DNA of 64,000 nucleotides from Lachnospiraceae bacterium (GTDB lineage Bacteria; Bacillota; Clostridia; Lachnospirales; Lachnospiraceae): NCBI GenBank assembly GCA_902363555.1, contig CABJAM010000005.1, forward strand, positions 372,001 through 436,000. Direction: 5' to 3'. Below are positions 43,413 to 52,245 of the stretch, in pieces. Position 1 is the stretch's first letter, and the number at the start of each line of letters is the position of its first letter. The notes below the pieces were generated by a model. That model had not been told where the DNA came from. It saw only the letters and a program-made list of their open reading frames with translations, and made no database searches. The position numbers and the translations under genes are program-made.

Positions 43413-44459
43413 TCAATGTTCCGGCAGCACCTCCTTCATAACACGCTGGGCATTGCCATAAAAAATCTTTTCAATGATCCTTGCCGGCATCATAGTTTTC
43501 TCAAGCGCCTCATACAGCATCCTAAGCTTCCCTGTATGGGGAATTTCCAGATTTCCGCGGATACCGTCAAAATCTGTACCGATCGCCACGACATCCTCCC
43601 CGGCCACATGGATCATATGCTCAATATGACGGATCATGGCCTCCACTGTACAGCCATTTTCCGCATCCAGAAACATTGGACAAAAATTCAGGCCGGCCAC
43701 ACCTCCGCTATCCGCCAGAGCTTTGAGCATATCATCGGTCAGATTTCGTGGATGGTCACAGATGGCTCTGGAATTGGAATGGGAAGCAACAAACGGCTTT
43801 TTAGCCGTCTTTGCCACATCCCAGAAACCGCCGTCGGAAAGATGGGAAACATCCACGATCATCCCAAGCTCTGACATCTGCTCAATGACCTGAAAACCAA
43901 AAGGTGTAAGCCCCAGAGCCATACGCTTTTCATTTTTGGAATTGGGATGACCGATACAGTTATCGTAATTCCATGTTAATGTAAGCAGACGGACGCCCTT
44001 TTCAAAAAAATGCGTCAGGCGGTCGATTTTGGAATCCAGCATGCCACCCTCCTCCACCGTCAACAGAGCACCGGTGGGCGCTGCCTGACGGCCCCCGGAG
44101 ACATTGCCATCATTGATACAAAGCTCCATATCCCCCACAGTCCTCACAGGTATCACGCTCCGGGCGTAAGTTTTCATGCTCTCATCAAAAAAATCCAGTA
44201 CCCGGCACGTATAGTCATAGGCCGCATCCAGATCCCACGGCGACGCCAACGGGCTGCCAGGCCGTGATAAAACACCGGACCCATCCTCCGGCAGCTTAAA
44301 TTTATCCAAATGGACAAAGCACGCAAAAAACTGAACAGCCTGATCATGGGATCTGAGTCTGGAAATATCCACACTCAGCGAATTTTCCATCATCGTTCCG
44401 GCCTCCGGATGGGCCATGATCTCCGTCAGAGTATCACAGTGCATGTCGATCAATTTCAT
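43413..44459 (-). CDS. Membrane dipeptidase (peptidase family M19)
   Basis: The start was placed at ATG 44459 (MKLIDMHCDTLTEI), which carries the HxD zinc ligands; 20 codons upstream in the frame are unsupported. The 348-residue enzyme shows VDVSHLSDGGFWDVA, FVASHSNSRAICDHPRNL and AIGTDFDG, all typical of the zinc-dependent M19 family that hydrolyses dipeptides, including some with D-amino acids. Despite the family name no membrane segment is seen. It follows the yqeG gene with a hairpin between. Confidence 0.92.
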   Translation of the reverse strand: MKLIDMHCDTLTEIMAHPEAGTMMENSLSVDISRLRSHDQAVQFFACFVHLDKFKLPEDGSGVLSRPGSPLASPWDLDAAYDYTCRVLDFFDESMKTYARSVIPVRTVGDMELCINDGNVSGGRQAAPTGALLTVEEGGMLDSKIDRLTHFFEKGVRLLTLTWNYDNCIGHPNSKNEKRMALGLTPFGFQVIEQMSELGMIVDVSHLSDGGFWDVAKTAKKPFVASHSNSRAICDHPRNLTDDMLKALADSGGVAGLNFCPMFLDAENGCTVEAMIRHIEHMIHVAGEDVVAIGTDFDGIRGNLEIPHTGKLRMLYEALEKTMMPARIIEKIFYGNAQRVMKEVLPEH

Positions 44460-44481
44460 TATAATTCCCCCAGCAACGTAA

Positions 44482-44511
44482 ACACACCCGAAGTCATCGC
44501 TTCGGACGTGT
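44482..44511 (-). terminator. Hairpin between yqeG and the dipeptidase gene
   Basis: On the minus strand ACACGTCCGAAG and CTTCGGGTGTGT form a 12-bp stem with two G-T pairs, then TTT. It may be a partial terminator or attenuator. Confidence 0.5.
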
Positions 44512-44518
44512 ACCGTCA

Positions 44519-45010
44519 TTATTTATTCTTATAAAAATATAATACGATATTTTCCAGCTTTCGTTTCAAAACAATCTGAATTTCTTCCTTTGGATGTATG
44601 GGTGCAACTAAAATATTGGCAATGCCTGTTCTTTTTGCACCATAAATATCCGTAAACAACTGGTCGCCGATAAATACTGTATTGGACTTATCCGTTCCCA
44701 TAAGCTTCATAGCTTTCTCATAGTTCGCTCTGGAAGGCTTTCGGGCATCGCATATATAATTCACCTTGATATCCTTATTAAACATTTCTACTCTCCGCGC
44801 CCGGTTATTAGACAGCAGACAGCAGGCAAAGCCGATATCTTTCAGCCGGCGAAACAGCGCCCTGGCCCGGTCATCCGCCGGAGCGCCATGGGGCACAAGG
44901 GTATTGTCGATGTCAAAAATCAATCCCCGCACCCCGTCTTTATAAAGCTTTTCAAAATCAATATCGTAGGTTGACCGAACCATTTTGTCCGGAAAAAAGT
45001 TTTGGAACAT
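44519..45010 (-). CDS. yqeG: YqeG family HAD phosphatase
   Basis: The 163-residue protein is a HAD-superfamily phosphatase. The catalytic motif is FDIDNTLVP with nucleophile Asp33 and Asp35; CLLSNNRARR is motif II and KPSRANYEKAM plus FIGDQLFTDIYGAKRTG are motifs III-IV. YqeG is widespread in Firmicutes; its substrate is not firmly established. It lies between the aroD-aroK gene and the dipeptidase, on the same strand. Confidence 0.93.
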   Translation of the reverse strand: MFQNFFPDKMVRSTYDIDFEKLYKDGVRGLIFDIDNTLVPHGAPADDRARALFRRLKDIGFACCLLSNNRARRVEMFNKDIKVNYICDARKPSRANYEKAMKLMGTDKSNTVFIGDQLFTDIYGAKRTGIANILVAPIHPKEEIQIVLKRKLENIVLYFYKNK

Positions 45011-45050
45011 TTATTACTCCAATCTGTGAGATGTAAAGCCACTAGAATCC

Positions 45051-45079
45051 GTAACAGTTCAGAGGTGCCGAACGGTTAC
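45051..45079. repeat. 29-nt palindrome, imperfect copy
   Basis: GTAACAGTTCAG and CCGAACGGTTAC pair with two mismatches around AGGTG. It ends at the first base of the aroD-aroK stop codon and has the same length and loop size as the perfect copy at 11836. Confidence 0.75.
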
Positions 45080-46374
45080 TAAAATCTTGCGATGATCTCA
45101 TGGCATATATCATCAATAGTTTTATTGTCCGTCTCAATGATAATATCCGCCGCCGCTTCATATTTAAGCCGCCGCTCATTCATCAGCTCCCTTATATCCT
45201 CCACCGACTTGCGGTTTTTAAGGTTCGGTCGGCCATTATCATTGGACACGCGGGCGTAGATCGTCTCCGGCTTTGCCGTCAGAAGGATGGTCCGGCCGCA
45301 GGATTTCATAAGCTCCACATTTTCCGGACGCAGGACCGCGCCGCCGCCGCAGGAAATAATCGCGGCAACCTTTTTTCTCTGGGATATACTGGAAAGCAGC
45401 GTCGTTTCAAGACTGCGGAAATATTCCTCACCGTCTTCATCGAAGATTTGGGAAATACTGCGGCCGGTGCGATGAACGATTTCCTCGTCCATTTCGATCA
45501 CCTCCATGCCTGTGATCTCGTGAAGCCGCTCGGCCACTGTTGATTTGCCGGTGCCCATAAATCCCACAAGGAAAAACAGTTCTTCGGGCATCCCGCCGAT
45601 CTCCCACGGCCGGGGCGCCTTTTCGTGGAGAATACTCAACACAGTTTTCAGCTTTTCGGCCGAAATCTGGCCCGGCGCACTGGCCTGATGGGCTGCGCCA
45701 AAGGTTACGGAGCTGCCGAAAAATTCGCCGCATATACGGCTGATGCTTCCCATATCTCCCATGGACATGGTGATCACCGGTTTATCGACCCCATATTTTT
45801 CCACATGATGCGTCACCTCGATCAAACGCAGGACATCATCCATGGTTTGGGGCATGACCGCCAGCTTTAGTATATCCGCCTCAGAGGCCTGAAGCTTTTT
45901 AAAGAGCTTTGCCATCTCCGCCTCGGACGGCGTTTTATGAAAATCATGGCAGGAGCCGATGACCTTGATCCCGGCCTCGTGGGCATTGGAAATGATCGCC
46001 TCCACACACACCGGTTCCCGGTTGACCTCCACATCCACGGCGTCCACAAGGCCGCTCATGGCCGCCAGCTCATTGATACGTATATAGGACGGCGACTCGA
46101 TGGGCCGCTTTCCCCCTTCATAGGCCGTCCGGAATGTAAAGATCAGCGGGATATCCCCGATGCCTCTGCGGAGCTTTTCCAAAACGGCACGGATACATTC
46201 CGGCTGGAACGCACAGTCGTAGCTGTCCACCCGCCATTCGATCAGGTCTGCGCCCCTGGCCACGGCTTCGCCGGCCTGGAGCATAATATCATCATCGTTC
46301 TTTCCGACGACCGGAATACAGATTTTAGGCATCCCGCGCCCGATAGATACGCCTCTTACGGTTACAGTATTCAT
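45079..46374 (-). CDS. aroD-aroK: Fused 3-dehydroquinate dehydratase (type I) and shikimate kinase
   Basis: The 431-residue protein joins two shikimate-pathway enzymes. Residues 1-255 are type I dehydroquinate dehydratase, with EWRVD (about 46-50), His143 in CHDFHKTPSE and Schiff-base Lys170 in DILKLAVMPQ, numbered as in the Salmonella enzyme. Residues 262-431 are shikimate kinase, with Walker A GFMGTGKST (271-279), the shikimate-binding SCGGGAVLRP and lid RPNLKNRKSVEDI. AroE, the step between them, is encoded nearby (47672, opposite strand). The ATG at 46374 has a GAGG site seven bases upstream; ATG 46380 is too close to that site. Confidence 0.95.
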   Translation of the reverse strand: MNTVTVRGVSIGRGMPKICIPVVGKNDDDIMLQAGEAVARGADLIEWRVDSYDCAFQPECIRAVLEKLRRGIGDIPLIFTFRTAYEGGKRPIESPSYIRINELAAMSGLVDAVDVEVNREPVCVEAIISNAHEAGIKVIGSCHDFHKTPSEAEMAKLFKKLQASEADILKLAVMPQTMDDVLRLIEVTHHVEKYGVDKPVITMSMGDMGSISRICGEFFGSSVTFGAAHQASAPGQISAEKLKTVLSILHEKAPRPWEIGGMPEELFFLVGFMGTGKSTVAERLHEITGMEVIEMDEEIVHRTGRSISQIFDEDGEEYFRSLETTLLSSISQRKKVAAIISCGGGAVLRPENVELMKSCGRTILLTAKPETIYARVSNDNGRPNLKNRKSVEDIRELMNERRLKYEAAADIIIETDNKTIDDICHEIIARF

Positions 46375-46412
46375 ATGCATACCTCTTTTCTCTTAAGCCA
46401 CTGTTTTCTAAC

Positions 46413-46442
46413 ATTATAGCATACTCTAATATCCCTCTGCAA
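46413..46442 (-). promoter_or_regulatory. Promoter of aroD-aroK
   Basis: On the minus strand TTGCAG (46437-46442) and TATAAT (46413-46418) are 18 bp apart, about 40 bp before the start. Confidence 0.55.
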
Positions 46443-46485
46443 TCAAATATGACGGTCTTGATTTTAATTAAATTTCTCTAACCCC

Positions 46486-46515
46486 TTGAATTTTCCACTA
46501 ATATTAGTTTATACT
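46486..46515 (+). promoter_or_regulatory. Promoter of the Rpn-type gene
   Basis: TTGAAT (46486-46491) and TATACT (46510-46515) are 18 bp apart, with an AAGGAGG site just before the ATG at 46550. Confidence 0.5.
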
Positions 46516-46549
46516 TAGAGTATCAGGATTCCTTCGTAAGGAGGAACAT

Positions 46550-47404
46550 ATGACTAAGACTTTACAAGAACTGACGATCCGCGACGACTTTATGTTTGCC
46601 GCAGTTATGACCGACGTAGAACAGTGCCGTCAGTTTCTGTCCACAGCACTTGAGATGAACATTTTATCCGTCGATGTTGTCACTGAAAAAACCTTTGAGT
46701 ACAATACTTTCCACGGTATCCGCCTTGATGTCGTCGCTGAAGAACAAGGGCGGCAGCGCCGTTTCAATGTGGAACTGCAAATCAAATTTCAGCAGCATCT
46801 TCCCAAAAGGAGTCGGTACTATCACGCGCATTTAGACATGGATGCACTGCTGGCCGGACATTCTTATGGTGATCTGCCAGATACTTACGTCATCTTTATC
46901 TGCGATTTTGCTCCCTTTGAGGGAACCACACTGTATAAGTATACATATCGAAATGTGTGCCAGGAAAATGGCGATGTATTGGAAGATGGACGCTATACTG
47001 TTTTTCTTAGTACAAAAGGTACAAATGATACAGAGATTCCGCAGGAATTGATGAACTTTCTGCATTATGTGGGCGATCCGGCAAGGTTTATGCCGCCACA
47101 GTATAAAGCTGACCTGGTTCGCTCTATTCAAAAGCAGATCAGCACCATCAAGCGGAGCAGAGATTGGGAGGCGAGATTTATGTTGCTTCAGGAAAAATTT
47201 GAGGAAGAACGTAAGGCCGGCGAAGCTAACGGTAAAGCCATCGGCATGAAACAGAGCCTGCTCCTCTTCCTTGACACCAAAAGTGAAATTCCAGAAAACA
47301 TCCGTAGACGTATTGAGGACGAAACGGATTCGGACACACTGAAACGCTGGCTGACGCTTGCGTATACGGCAGAAACCGTCGAGGATTTTTGTCAACAGAT
47401 GTAA
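46550..47404 (+). CDS. Rpn family PD-(D/E)XK nuclease/putative transposase
   Basis: The 284-residue protein belongs to the Rpn/PDDEXK_2 family, often labelled transposase; E. coli Rpn proteins are DNA nucleases that promote recombination. The N-terminus LQELTIRDDFMFAAVM is typical. The nuclease core is LDVVAEEQGRQRRFNVELQ (Asp and Glu-x-Gln, about 62-81), and FLSTKGTNDTEIPQELM and RDWEARFMLLQE are family segments. It is intact, unlike the internally deleted relative at 11995-12359. It is flanked by aroD-aroK and aroE on opposite strands, so it may have been inserted between them. No terminal inverted repeats or target duplications were seen. Confidence 0.88.
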   Translation: MTKTLQELTIRDDFMFAAVMTDVEQCRQFLSTALEMNILSVDVVTEKTFEYNTFHGIRLDVVAEEQGRQRRFNVELQIKFQQHLPKRSRYYHAHLDMDALLAGHSYGDLPDTYVIFICDFAPFEGTTLYKYTYRNVCQENGDVLEDGRYTVFLSTKGTNDTEIPQELMNFLHYVGDPARFMPPQYKADLVRSIQKQISTIKRSRDWEARFMLLQEKFEEERKAGEANGKAIGMKQSLLLFLDTKSEIPENIRRRIEDETDSDTLKRWLTLAYTAETVEDFCQQM

Positions 47405-47516
47405 TTCTTTTTCACTGACACGAAAGATAAAGTGTTATCCTCCAAAAGGATACAGAATGATAATCGTAAACAGAACCATCAATAAATGAAGGAATCCTGT
47501 TTACAAAAGATAAGCA

Positions 47517-47546
47517 AAGGGGAAAGCCGAATTCGACTTTCCCCTT
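47517..47546. terminator. Hairpin downstream of the Rpn-type gene
   Basis: AAGGGGAAAG and CTTTCCCCTT form a perfect 10-bp stem around a loop containing CGAATTCG. No T tract follows on the plus strand, so termination strength is uncertain. Confidence 0.55.
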
Positions 47547-47616
47547 ATATCACCGCAGGTAGCTTGGGACTTGGCTTGAGGCCAAGCAACGAAAAAGCAA
47601 AGAAGTATGAGTTTCT

Positions 47617-47645
47617 GTAACAGCTCGATTCCTTTGAACTGTTAC
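47617..47645. repeat. 29-nt palindrome followed by a T run
   Basis: GTAACAGCTC and GAACTGTTAC pair with one mismatch, and GCATTTTTT follows directly, giving terminator-like form on the plus strand just before aroE. The outer stem matches the copies at 11836 and 45051. Confidence 0.75.
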
Positions 47646-47671
47646 GCATTTTTTATTAACAGGAGATTAAA

Positions 47672-48538
47672 ATGAAAGAAATCACTGGAAATACCGTGCT
47701 TACAGGCCTTCTTGGAAGCCCTGTAAGACATAGCATATCCCCATTAATGCATAACGAAGCCTTCCGCCGGCTGGATCTGGATTATGTTTATCTGGCCTTT
47801 GACGTGCCCAAAGAGCAGTTAAAAACTGCGGTGGAAGGTCTGAAAACGCTGGGCGCGCGGGGCTTTAACCTGACCATGCCCCATAAAACAGAAATGGCAG
47901 TGCTGGCTGACGAGCTCTCCCCTGCCGCGCAGCTTTGCGGCTCTGTCAATACTGTTGTCATTGACAATGGTGTCCTAAAAGGCTATACGACCGATGGTAT
48001 TGGCTATATGCAGGCGGCAAAGGACGCCGGTTATGACCTGCCCAACAAGACGATGACCTTACTCGGAGCCGGCGGTGCGGCCACTTCCATTTTCGTTCAG
48101 GCAGCCCTGGATGGCATGAAAGAAATCCGGATATTTAACCGAAAAAGCCCCACCTATGATAAAGCCGCAGCGCTTATTGAAAAGGTAAATAAGACTACCG
48201 GCTGCCGTGTCACGCTCCATGATCTAAACCACAGTGACGACCTTTACGAGAGCATCCTCACCAGCGATATCCTCACCAATTCCACCAATGTGGGCATGGC
48301 CCCGGATATGGATGGCTGTCTGATCAAGGACACCGACGTCTTTCATCCCGGACTTATTGTTTCAGATATTATATATAATCCGGAGGAAACTATGCTGATG
48401 AAGCTGGCCAGGTCCAAAGGCTGCGCCGCCTTCAATGGCCTGTATATGCTTTTATATCAGGGCGCCGAAGCCTTCCGCCTGTGGACAGGAAAAACAATGC
48501 CGGTGGAGATCATCAAAGAAAAGTATTTTAGACGCTGA
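47672..48538 (+). CDS. aroE: Shikimate dehydrogenase
   Basis: AroE reduces 3-dehydroshikimate to shikimate with NADPH. The 288-residue protein has the substrate-binding HSISPLMHNEAF (20-31), catalytic Lys72 in NLTMPHKTEM, CGSVNTVV, the dinucleotide motif LLGAGGAATSI and the C-terminal GLYMLLYQGAEAF. An AGGAG site lies six bases before the ATG. It complements the fused aroD-aroK gene 1.3 kb away, but on the opposite strand and separated by an Rpn-type gene. Confidence 0.97.
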   Translation: MKEITGNTVLTGLLGSPVRHSISPLMHNEAFRRLDLDYVYLAFDVPKEQLKTAVEGLKTLGARGFNLTMPHKTEMAVLADELSPAAQLCGSVNTVVIDNGVLKGYTTDGIGYMQAAKDAGYDLPNKTMTLLGAGGAATSIFVQAALDGMKEIRIFNRKSPTYDKAAALIEKVNKTTGCRVTLHDLNHSDDLYESILTSDILTNSTNVGMAPDMDGCLIKDTDVFHPGLIVSDIIYNPEETMLMKLARSKGCAAFNGLYMLLYQGAEAFRLWTGKTMPVEIIKEKYFRR

Positions 48539-48618
48539 GTTGACAGTTCCGCCCTGAGCGTCTATACTACTAAAAAATGCCATTCCGGCAAATCCATTCA
48601 TTATAAGGAGTACATACT

Positions 48619-49023
48619 ATGCTTAGACAAATTTCAATATTTGCAGAAAATACGAAAGGAAAGCTGTTAGCCATAACAAAGATCCTACATGATGGCGATA
48701 TCAATATTCTCGGTTCGGTTACCAATGACAGCGCCGAATACGGCATTATCCGTATGGTCGTGTCGGACCCGCAAAAGACTCTGGGGCTGCTTTCCGATAA
48801 CGGCTACCTTTGTCGTGAAACCGAGGTTTTGGGCGTGGAGCTTGAGGATAAGCCCGGCGCACTGAACCGCCTGTTAAATGCCCTTTCAGACAGCAATATT
48901 AATGTGGATTATTTATACCTCTCATTTAACCGCGACTCCGGTATGCCGGTCATGGTATTCCACACGGAAGATATTTACGAGGTGGAAAGCTGTATAAAAT
49001 CCAAAGGGTTCACCCTGCTGTAA
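48619..49023 (+). CDS. Tandem ACT-domain protein
   Basis: The 134-residue protein is two ACT domains in series: IFAENTKGKLLAITKILHDGDINILG (residues 7-32) and VELEDKPGALNRLLNALSDSNINVDY (about 73-98). ACT domains bind amino acids and regulate enzymes, but no catalytic domain is attached. It follows aroE by 80 bp with AAGGAG upstream, so it may be co-transcribed with the shikimate gene. The ligand cannot be read from sequence. Confidence 0.9.
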   Translation: MLRQISIFAENTKGKLLAITKILHDGDINILGSVTNDSAEYGIIRMVVSDPQKTLGLLSDNGYLCRETEVLGVELEDKPGALNRLLNALSDSNINVDYLYLSFNRDSGMPVMVFHTEDIYEVESCIKSKGFTLL

Positions 49024-49040
49024 GCCGTCTAAAACCAGAA

Positions 49041-49070
49041 ATGGCGGCCGCCAAAATCTGGCGCCGCCAT
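49041..49070. terminator. Hairpin between convergent ACT-domain and alcohol dehydrogenase genes
   Basis: ATGGCGGCCGCCA and TGGCGCCGCCAT pair over 12 bp with one bulge. There is no strong T tract on either strand, but the convergent position supports termination. Confidence 0.6.
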
Positions 49071-49092
49071 CCAAATCCTTCTAACCCCGGCA

Positions 49093-50253
49093 TTACAGAG
49101 CCTGCCGGTAAATCTCAATGATATCTTCCTTTGTCAGATCCACATAAGGATGTGACAGTCCGTCATGGGCCTTTTCGGCCATCGCATCAAAATACGTCTC
49201 GTCGATCCCAAGCTCCGTCAACGTCTTTGGAATCTCCAGGTCATGGAAATATTTCTCCGTCAGCGCGATCGCTTCGAGGGCGATCTCCATATCCGTCCGG
49301 CCGCCGTCGATCCCCCACACGTTGCGTCCATACTCCGCAAACTTGCCCGCCGTGTCCTCACAGAGGATATAGCGCATCCAGTGGGGCGTCAAAATAGCCA
49401 GACCCACGCCGTGGGTAATATCATAATAAGCACTCAACTGATGCTCCAGCGGATGAACGGTCCAGCCGTGGATCTTGCCAGCCTCTAAAAAGCCGTTGAT
49501 GGCCCAGGAGGATGCCCACATCAGATTGGCCCGTGCATCGTAGTCCTCTGGATTTTCCAGAGCTATACGGCCGTAATGGAGCACCGTTTTGATCACGCCC
49601 TCGGCACAGCGGTTTTGCAGGTAGGCGCTGTCCTCCGTACCGAAATACCCCTCAAACAGATGGGATAAAATGTCCGCCGTACCGGCCGCCGTCTGATATC
49701 TGGACACCGAAAAGGTAAATCTTGGGTCCATGATGGAAGCCACCGGGCGGAGCTTTTCGTGGGCCGTGCCAATCTTATCGTTCGTCTCCATATTGGAGAT
49801 CACCGCAAACACGTCCATCTCCGAGCCCGTGGCCGCCAGCGTAAGTATGGTGGCAATGGGCAGCACCCTTGTAATTTTTTTGGGGCTGACGACCAGATCC
49901 CATGCGTCGCCGTCATAGGCCGCTGCGGCAGCCACTACCTTGGCGCAGTCCAACACGCTTCCGCCGCCCACAGCCAGCACCAGTTCAATGTCATTTTCCC
50001 GGCACAGCCCTGCGCCCTCCCGCACCGACTCGATCCGGGGATTAGGGTCAACACCGCAAAGCTCCGTAATGCTGCCGCCGCAGTCATCCACGATCCGCTT
50101 GACTGCATCATAAAGCCCAATCTTCTTAATACTGCCGCCGCCATAAACTAACAGCACCTTTTTGCCGTACGCATTGACAATATCCCGAAGCTTTTCAATC
50201 TGCCCTTTACCAAAATAAATCTTAGTTGGTATACAATACGTAAAATTTTCCAT
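49093..50253 (-). CDS. Iron-containing alcohol dehydrogenase (butanol dehydrogenase-like)
   Basis: The start was placed at ATG 50253 (MENFTYCIPTKIYFGKG) with GGAGG seven bases upstream. The 386-residue enzyme has the NAD-binding loop GGGSVLDCAKVVAAAA, and iron ligands in AGTADILSHLFEGYF and HGWTVHPLEHQLSAYYDITHG. It resembles the NADH-dependent butanol dehydrogenase/YqhD-YugJ group, which reduces aldehydes in fermentation. The substrate range cannot be fixed from sequence. It sits 25 bp after the U32 peptidase-like gene. Confidence 0.92.
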   Translation of the reverse strand: MENFTYCIPTKIYFGKGQIEKLRDIVNAYGKKVLLVYGGGSIKKIGLYDAVKRIVDDCGGSITELCGVDPNPRIESVREGAGLCRENDIELVLAVGGGSVLDCAKVVAAAAAYDGDAWDLVVSPKKITRVLPIATILTLAATGSEMDVFAVISNMETNDKIGTAHEKLRPVASIMDPRFTFSVSRYQTAAGTADILSHLFEGYFGTEDSAYLQNRCAEGVIKTVLHYGRIALENPEDYDARANLMWASSWAINGFLEAGKIHGWTVHPLEHQLSAYYDITHGVGLAILTPHWMRYILCEDTAGKFAEYGRNVWGIDGGRTDMEIALEAIALTEKYFHDLEIPKTLTELGIDETYFDAMAEKAHDGLSHPYVDLTKEDIIEIYRQAL

Positions 50254-50278
50254 GGCATTTCCTCCTAAAAATTGTTGC

Positions 50279-51505
50279 TTAGTGGTCATATCTCCTCAGA
50301 AGATCTCCCGTCTCAAGCTCGATCCCCAAATCTACAAAAATTTTCTGTTTTGGGTGCGGACAGCTATCCACAGCGTTCCCCTCGTCATCCGTCATGCGCG
50401 CCACGACCACCTCAAGGTTACGCCCGTCGGGCTTCATCACCTCAATGGTATCGCCGACACAAAACTTATTGCGCTGCTCCAGGCTGTACAGCCCATCCCC
50501 GTTACAGCCGCCAATAAGGCCCAGGTACGTATACTCCTTAATATACGTATTACTGTCGTAGATCTGGCTGTTCTCATCCGGCTTTCCAAAGAAAAATCCG
50601 GTCGTATACAGCCGATAGGTACATTTGCATATTTCTTCCCGGTAAACGCTCAGGCGGCTTTCATACAGCGCCGGGTCCGTGAAATAATCATCGATGGCCT
50701 GGCGGTAAGTCCGTGCCACCGACGCCACGTAAAGCGCCGTCTTCATCCGGCCCTCGACCTTAAAGCTGTCGATACCGGCCGCGATCAGTTCCGGAATATG
50801 TTCGATCATACAAAGATCCCGGGAATTAAAAATAAAGGTTCCCCGTTCATTTTCAAATACCGGAAAATATTCACCCGGACGCTTTTCCTCCATCAGCGCG
50901 TATTTCCAACGGCACGGATGGGTGCAGGCCCCCTGGTTGGCATCCCGCCCCGCCATAAAAGAGCTGAGCAGGCAGCGGCCCGAATAGGAGATGCACATAG
51001 CTCCATGAACAAAGGTTTCGATCTCCAGGTCCTCCGGAATATTTTCCCGTATCTCTTTTATTTCCTCCAAGGACAGCTCTCTGGCCGTCACTACCCGTTT
51101 GGCGCCCAGACTGTGCCAGAAATTAAAAGTGGCATAATTCGTATTATTAGCCTGGGTGCTGATATGGACCTCGATTTCCGGGCAGATCCTGCGGGCCATG
51201 GTAAATATCCCCGGATCGGAAATGATCAGCGCGTCCGGTTTGATATCTTTTAATTCGTACAGATATTTTTCAAATTCATCCAGATCCCGGTCGTGGGCCA
51301 GGATATTGGCCGTAACAAACACCCGCACACCATGCTCATGGGCATAAGCGATGCCCTCCCGCATATCCTCCGAAGAAAAGTTTTTGGATTTGGCCCGGAG
51401 GCTGAACACCTCGCCGCCGATATACACGGCGTCGGCTCCAAAATTCACTGCGGTCTTTAACACCTCCAGCGAACTGGCAGGCATAAGTAATTCAGGTTTC
51501 TTCAC
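50279..51505 (-). CDS. trhP: U32 family protein, tRNA 5-hydroxyuridine synthase TrhP-like
   Basis: The 408-residue protein is a U32 family member, once called a collagenase. The family core is intact: ELLMPASSLEVLKTAV, ADAVYIGGEVFSLRAK and the signature ETFVHGAMCISYSGRCLLSS with GACTHPCRW, cysteines that probably hold an iron-sulfur cluster. In B. subtilis TrhP hydroxylates wobble uridine in tRNA using prephenate, and TrmR then methylates it. The adjacent gene upstream is trmR-like, so the pair fits this pathway. Translation starts at a GTG with GGAG seven bases upstream. Confidence 0.9.
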   Translation of the reverse strand: MKKPELLMPASSLEVLKTAVNFGADAVYIGGEVFSLRAKSKNFSSEDMREGIAYAHEHGVRVFVTANILAHDRDLDEFEKYLYELKDIKPDALIISDPGIFTMARRICPEIEVHISTQANNTNYATFNFWHSLGAKRVVTARELSLEEIKEIRENIPEDLEIETFVHGAMCISYSGRCLLSSFMAGRDANQGACTHPCRWKYALMEEKRPGEYFPVFENERGTFIFNSRDLCMIEHIPELIAAGIDSFKVEGRMKTALYVASVARTYRQAIDDYFTDPALYESRLSVYREEICKCTYRLYTTGFFFGKPDENSQIYDSNTYIKEYTYLGLIGGCNGDGLYSLEQRNKFCVGDTIEVMKPDGRNLEVVVARMTDDEGNAVDSCPHPKQKIFVDLGIELETGDLLRRYDH

Positions 51506-51579
51506 GTTTTCTCTCCTATTACATCTAATATCGGTCTTCCCTGCGGCATCACAGCGCTACCACGCAGTCCGAATAAAAC

Positions 51580-52245
51580 TCAGACTCCCTCTGGCGCAGG
51601 CGCCGTCAGCTTCGTACTTATCGTCATTCCATCGCCCACCGGCAGGATCACGGTTTCCAGGGCGTCATTATGCTTTAATTCCCATAAATAATCCCGCATG
51701 CGGCTGTGGATCGTCCGGTTGCGCCGCGTCACCGCATAGCGTGACTGGACAATATCGCCGTCCTGGAGTACATTGTCCGACACAAGCGTTCCGCCCGGAG
51801 CCAGAAGCCGCAGTACCTCCGGCAGGAAATGGATATACTGGCCTTTAGCTGCGTCCATGAATATAAAATCATAGGACGGCTCCAATCCTTTTAATATTTC
51901 CAGAGCATCCCCCTCCAAAAGGGTGATCACATCCATTTTACCGGCTTTTTTTATATTTTCTTTCGCCTTAATGATCCGCGGCTCAAACTTCTCAATCGTT
52001 GTGATCGTCGCTCCCGGCTCGATATATTCGCTCATCAAAATAGAGGAAAAGCCCACAGCAGCTCCCACCTCCAGGAGCTTCTCAGGCTTTTGCATCCGCA
52101 GGAGCACCTTTAAGAGTCCGGCCGTCTCCTTGCGGATAATGGGCACATGATCTTTGACGGCCTCCTGCTCTATGGAACGTAAACGTTCATTTTCACCTCT
52201 GTCCAATGAACGGATATATGTGATCATCCGCTCATCCACATTCAT
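51580..52245 (-). CDS. trmR: tRNA 5-hydroxyuridine methyltransferase TrmR-like
   Basis: The 221-residue protein is a class I SAM methyltransferase of the O-methyltransferase (YrrM/TrmR) group: LLEVGAAVGFSSILMSEYI (SAM motif I), TTIEKFEPRI, and FIFMDAAKGQYIHFLPEVLRLL with SDNVLQDGDI. TrmR converts 5-hydroxyuridine to 5-methoxyuridine at the tRNA wobble position. It overlaps the MltG-like gene by four bases (ATGA) and precedes the trhP-like gene, as in the Bacillus yrrL-yrrM-yrrN-yrrO order. Confidence 0.9.
   Translation of the reverse strand: MNVDERMITYIRSLDRGENERLRSIEQEAVKDHVPIIRKETAGLLKVLLRMQKPEKLLEVGAAVGFSSILMSEYIEPGATITTIEKFEPRIIKAKENIKKAGKMDVITLLEGDALEILKGLEPSYDFIFMDAAKGQYIHFLPEVLRLLAPGGTLVSDNVLQDGDIVQSRYAVTRRNRTIHSRMRDYLWELKHNDALETVILPVGDGMTISTKLTAPAPEGV

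Noticed and set aside
47565..47605. Possible T-box or copy of the 70-bp spoIVB repeat upstream of aroE
   Set aside because: Only AAGCAACGA and a short AAAG word are shared with the repeat, and the T-box AGGGTGG sequence is absent.
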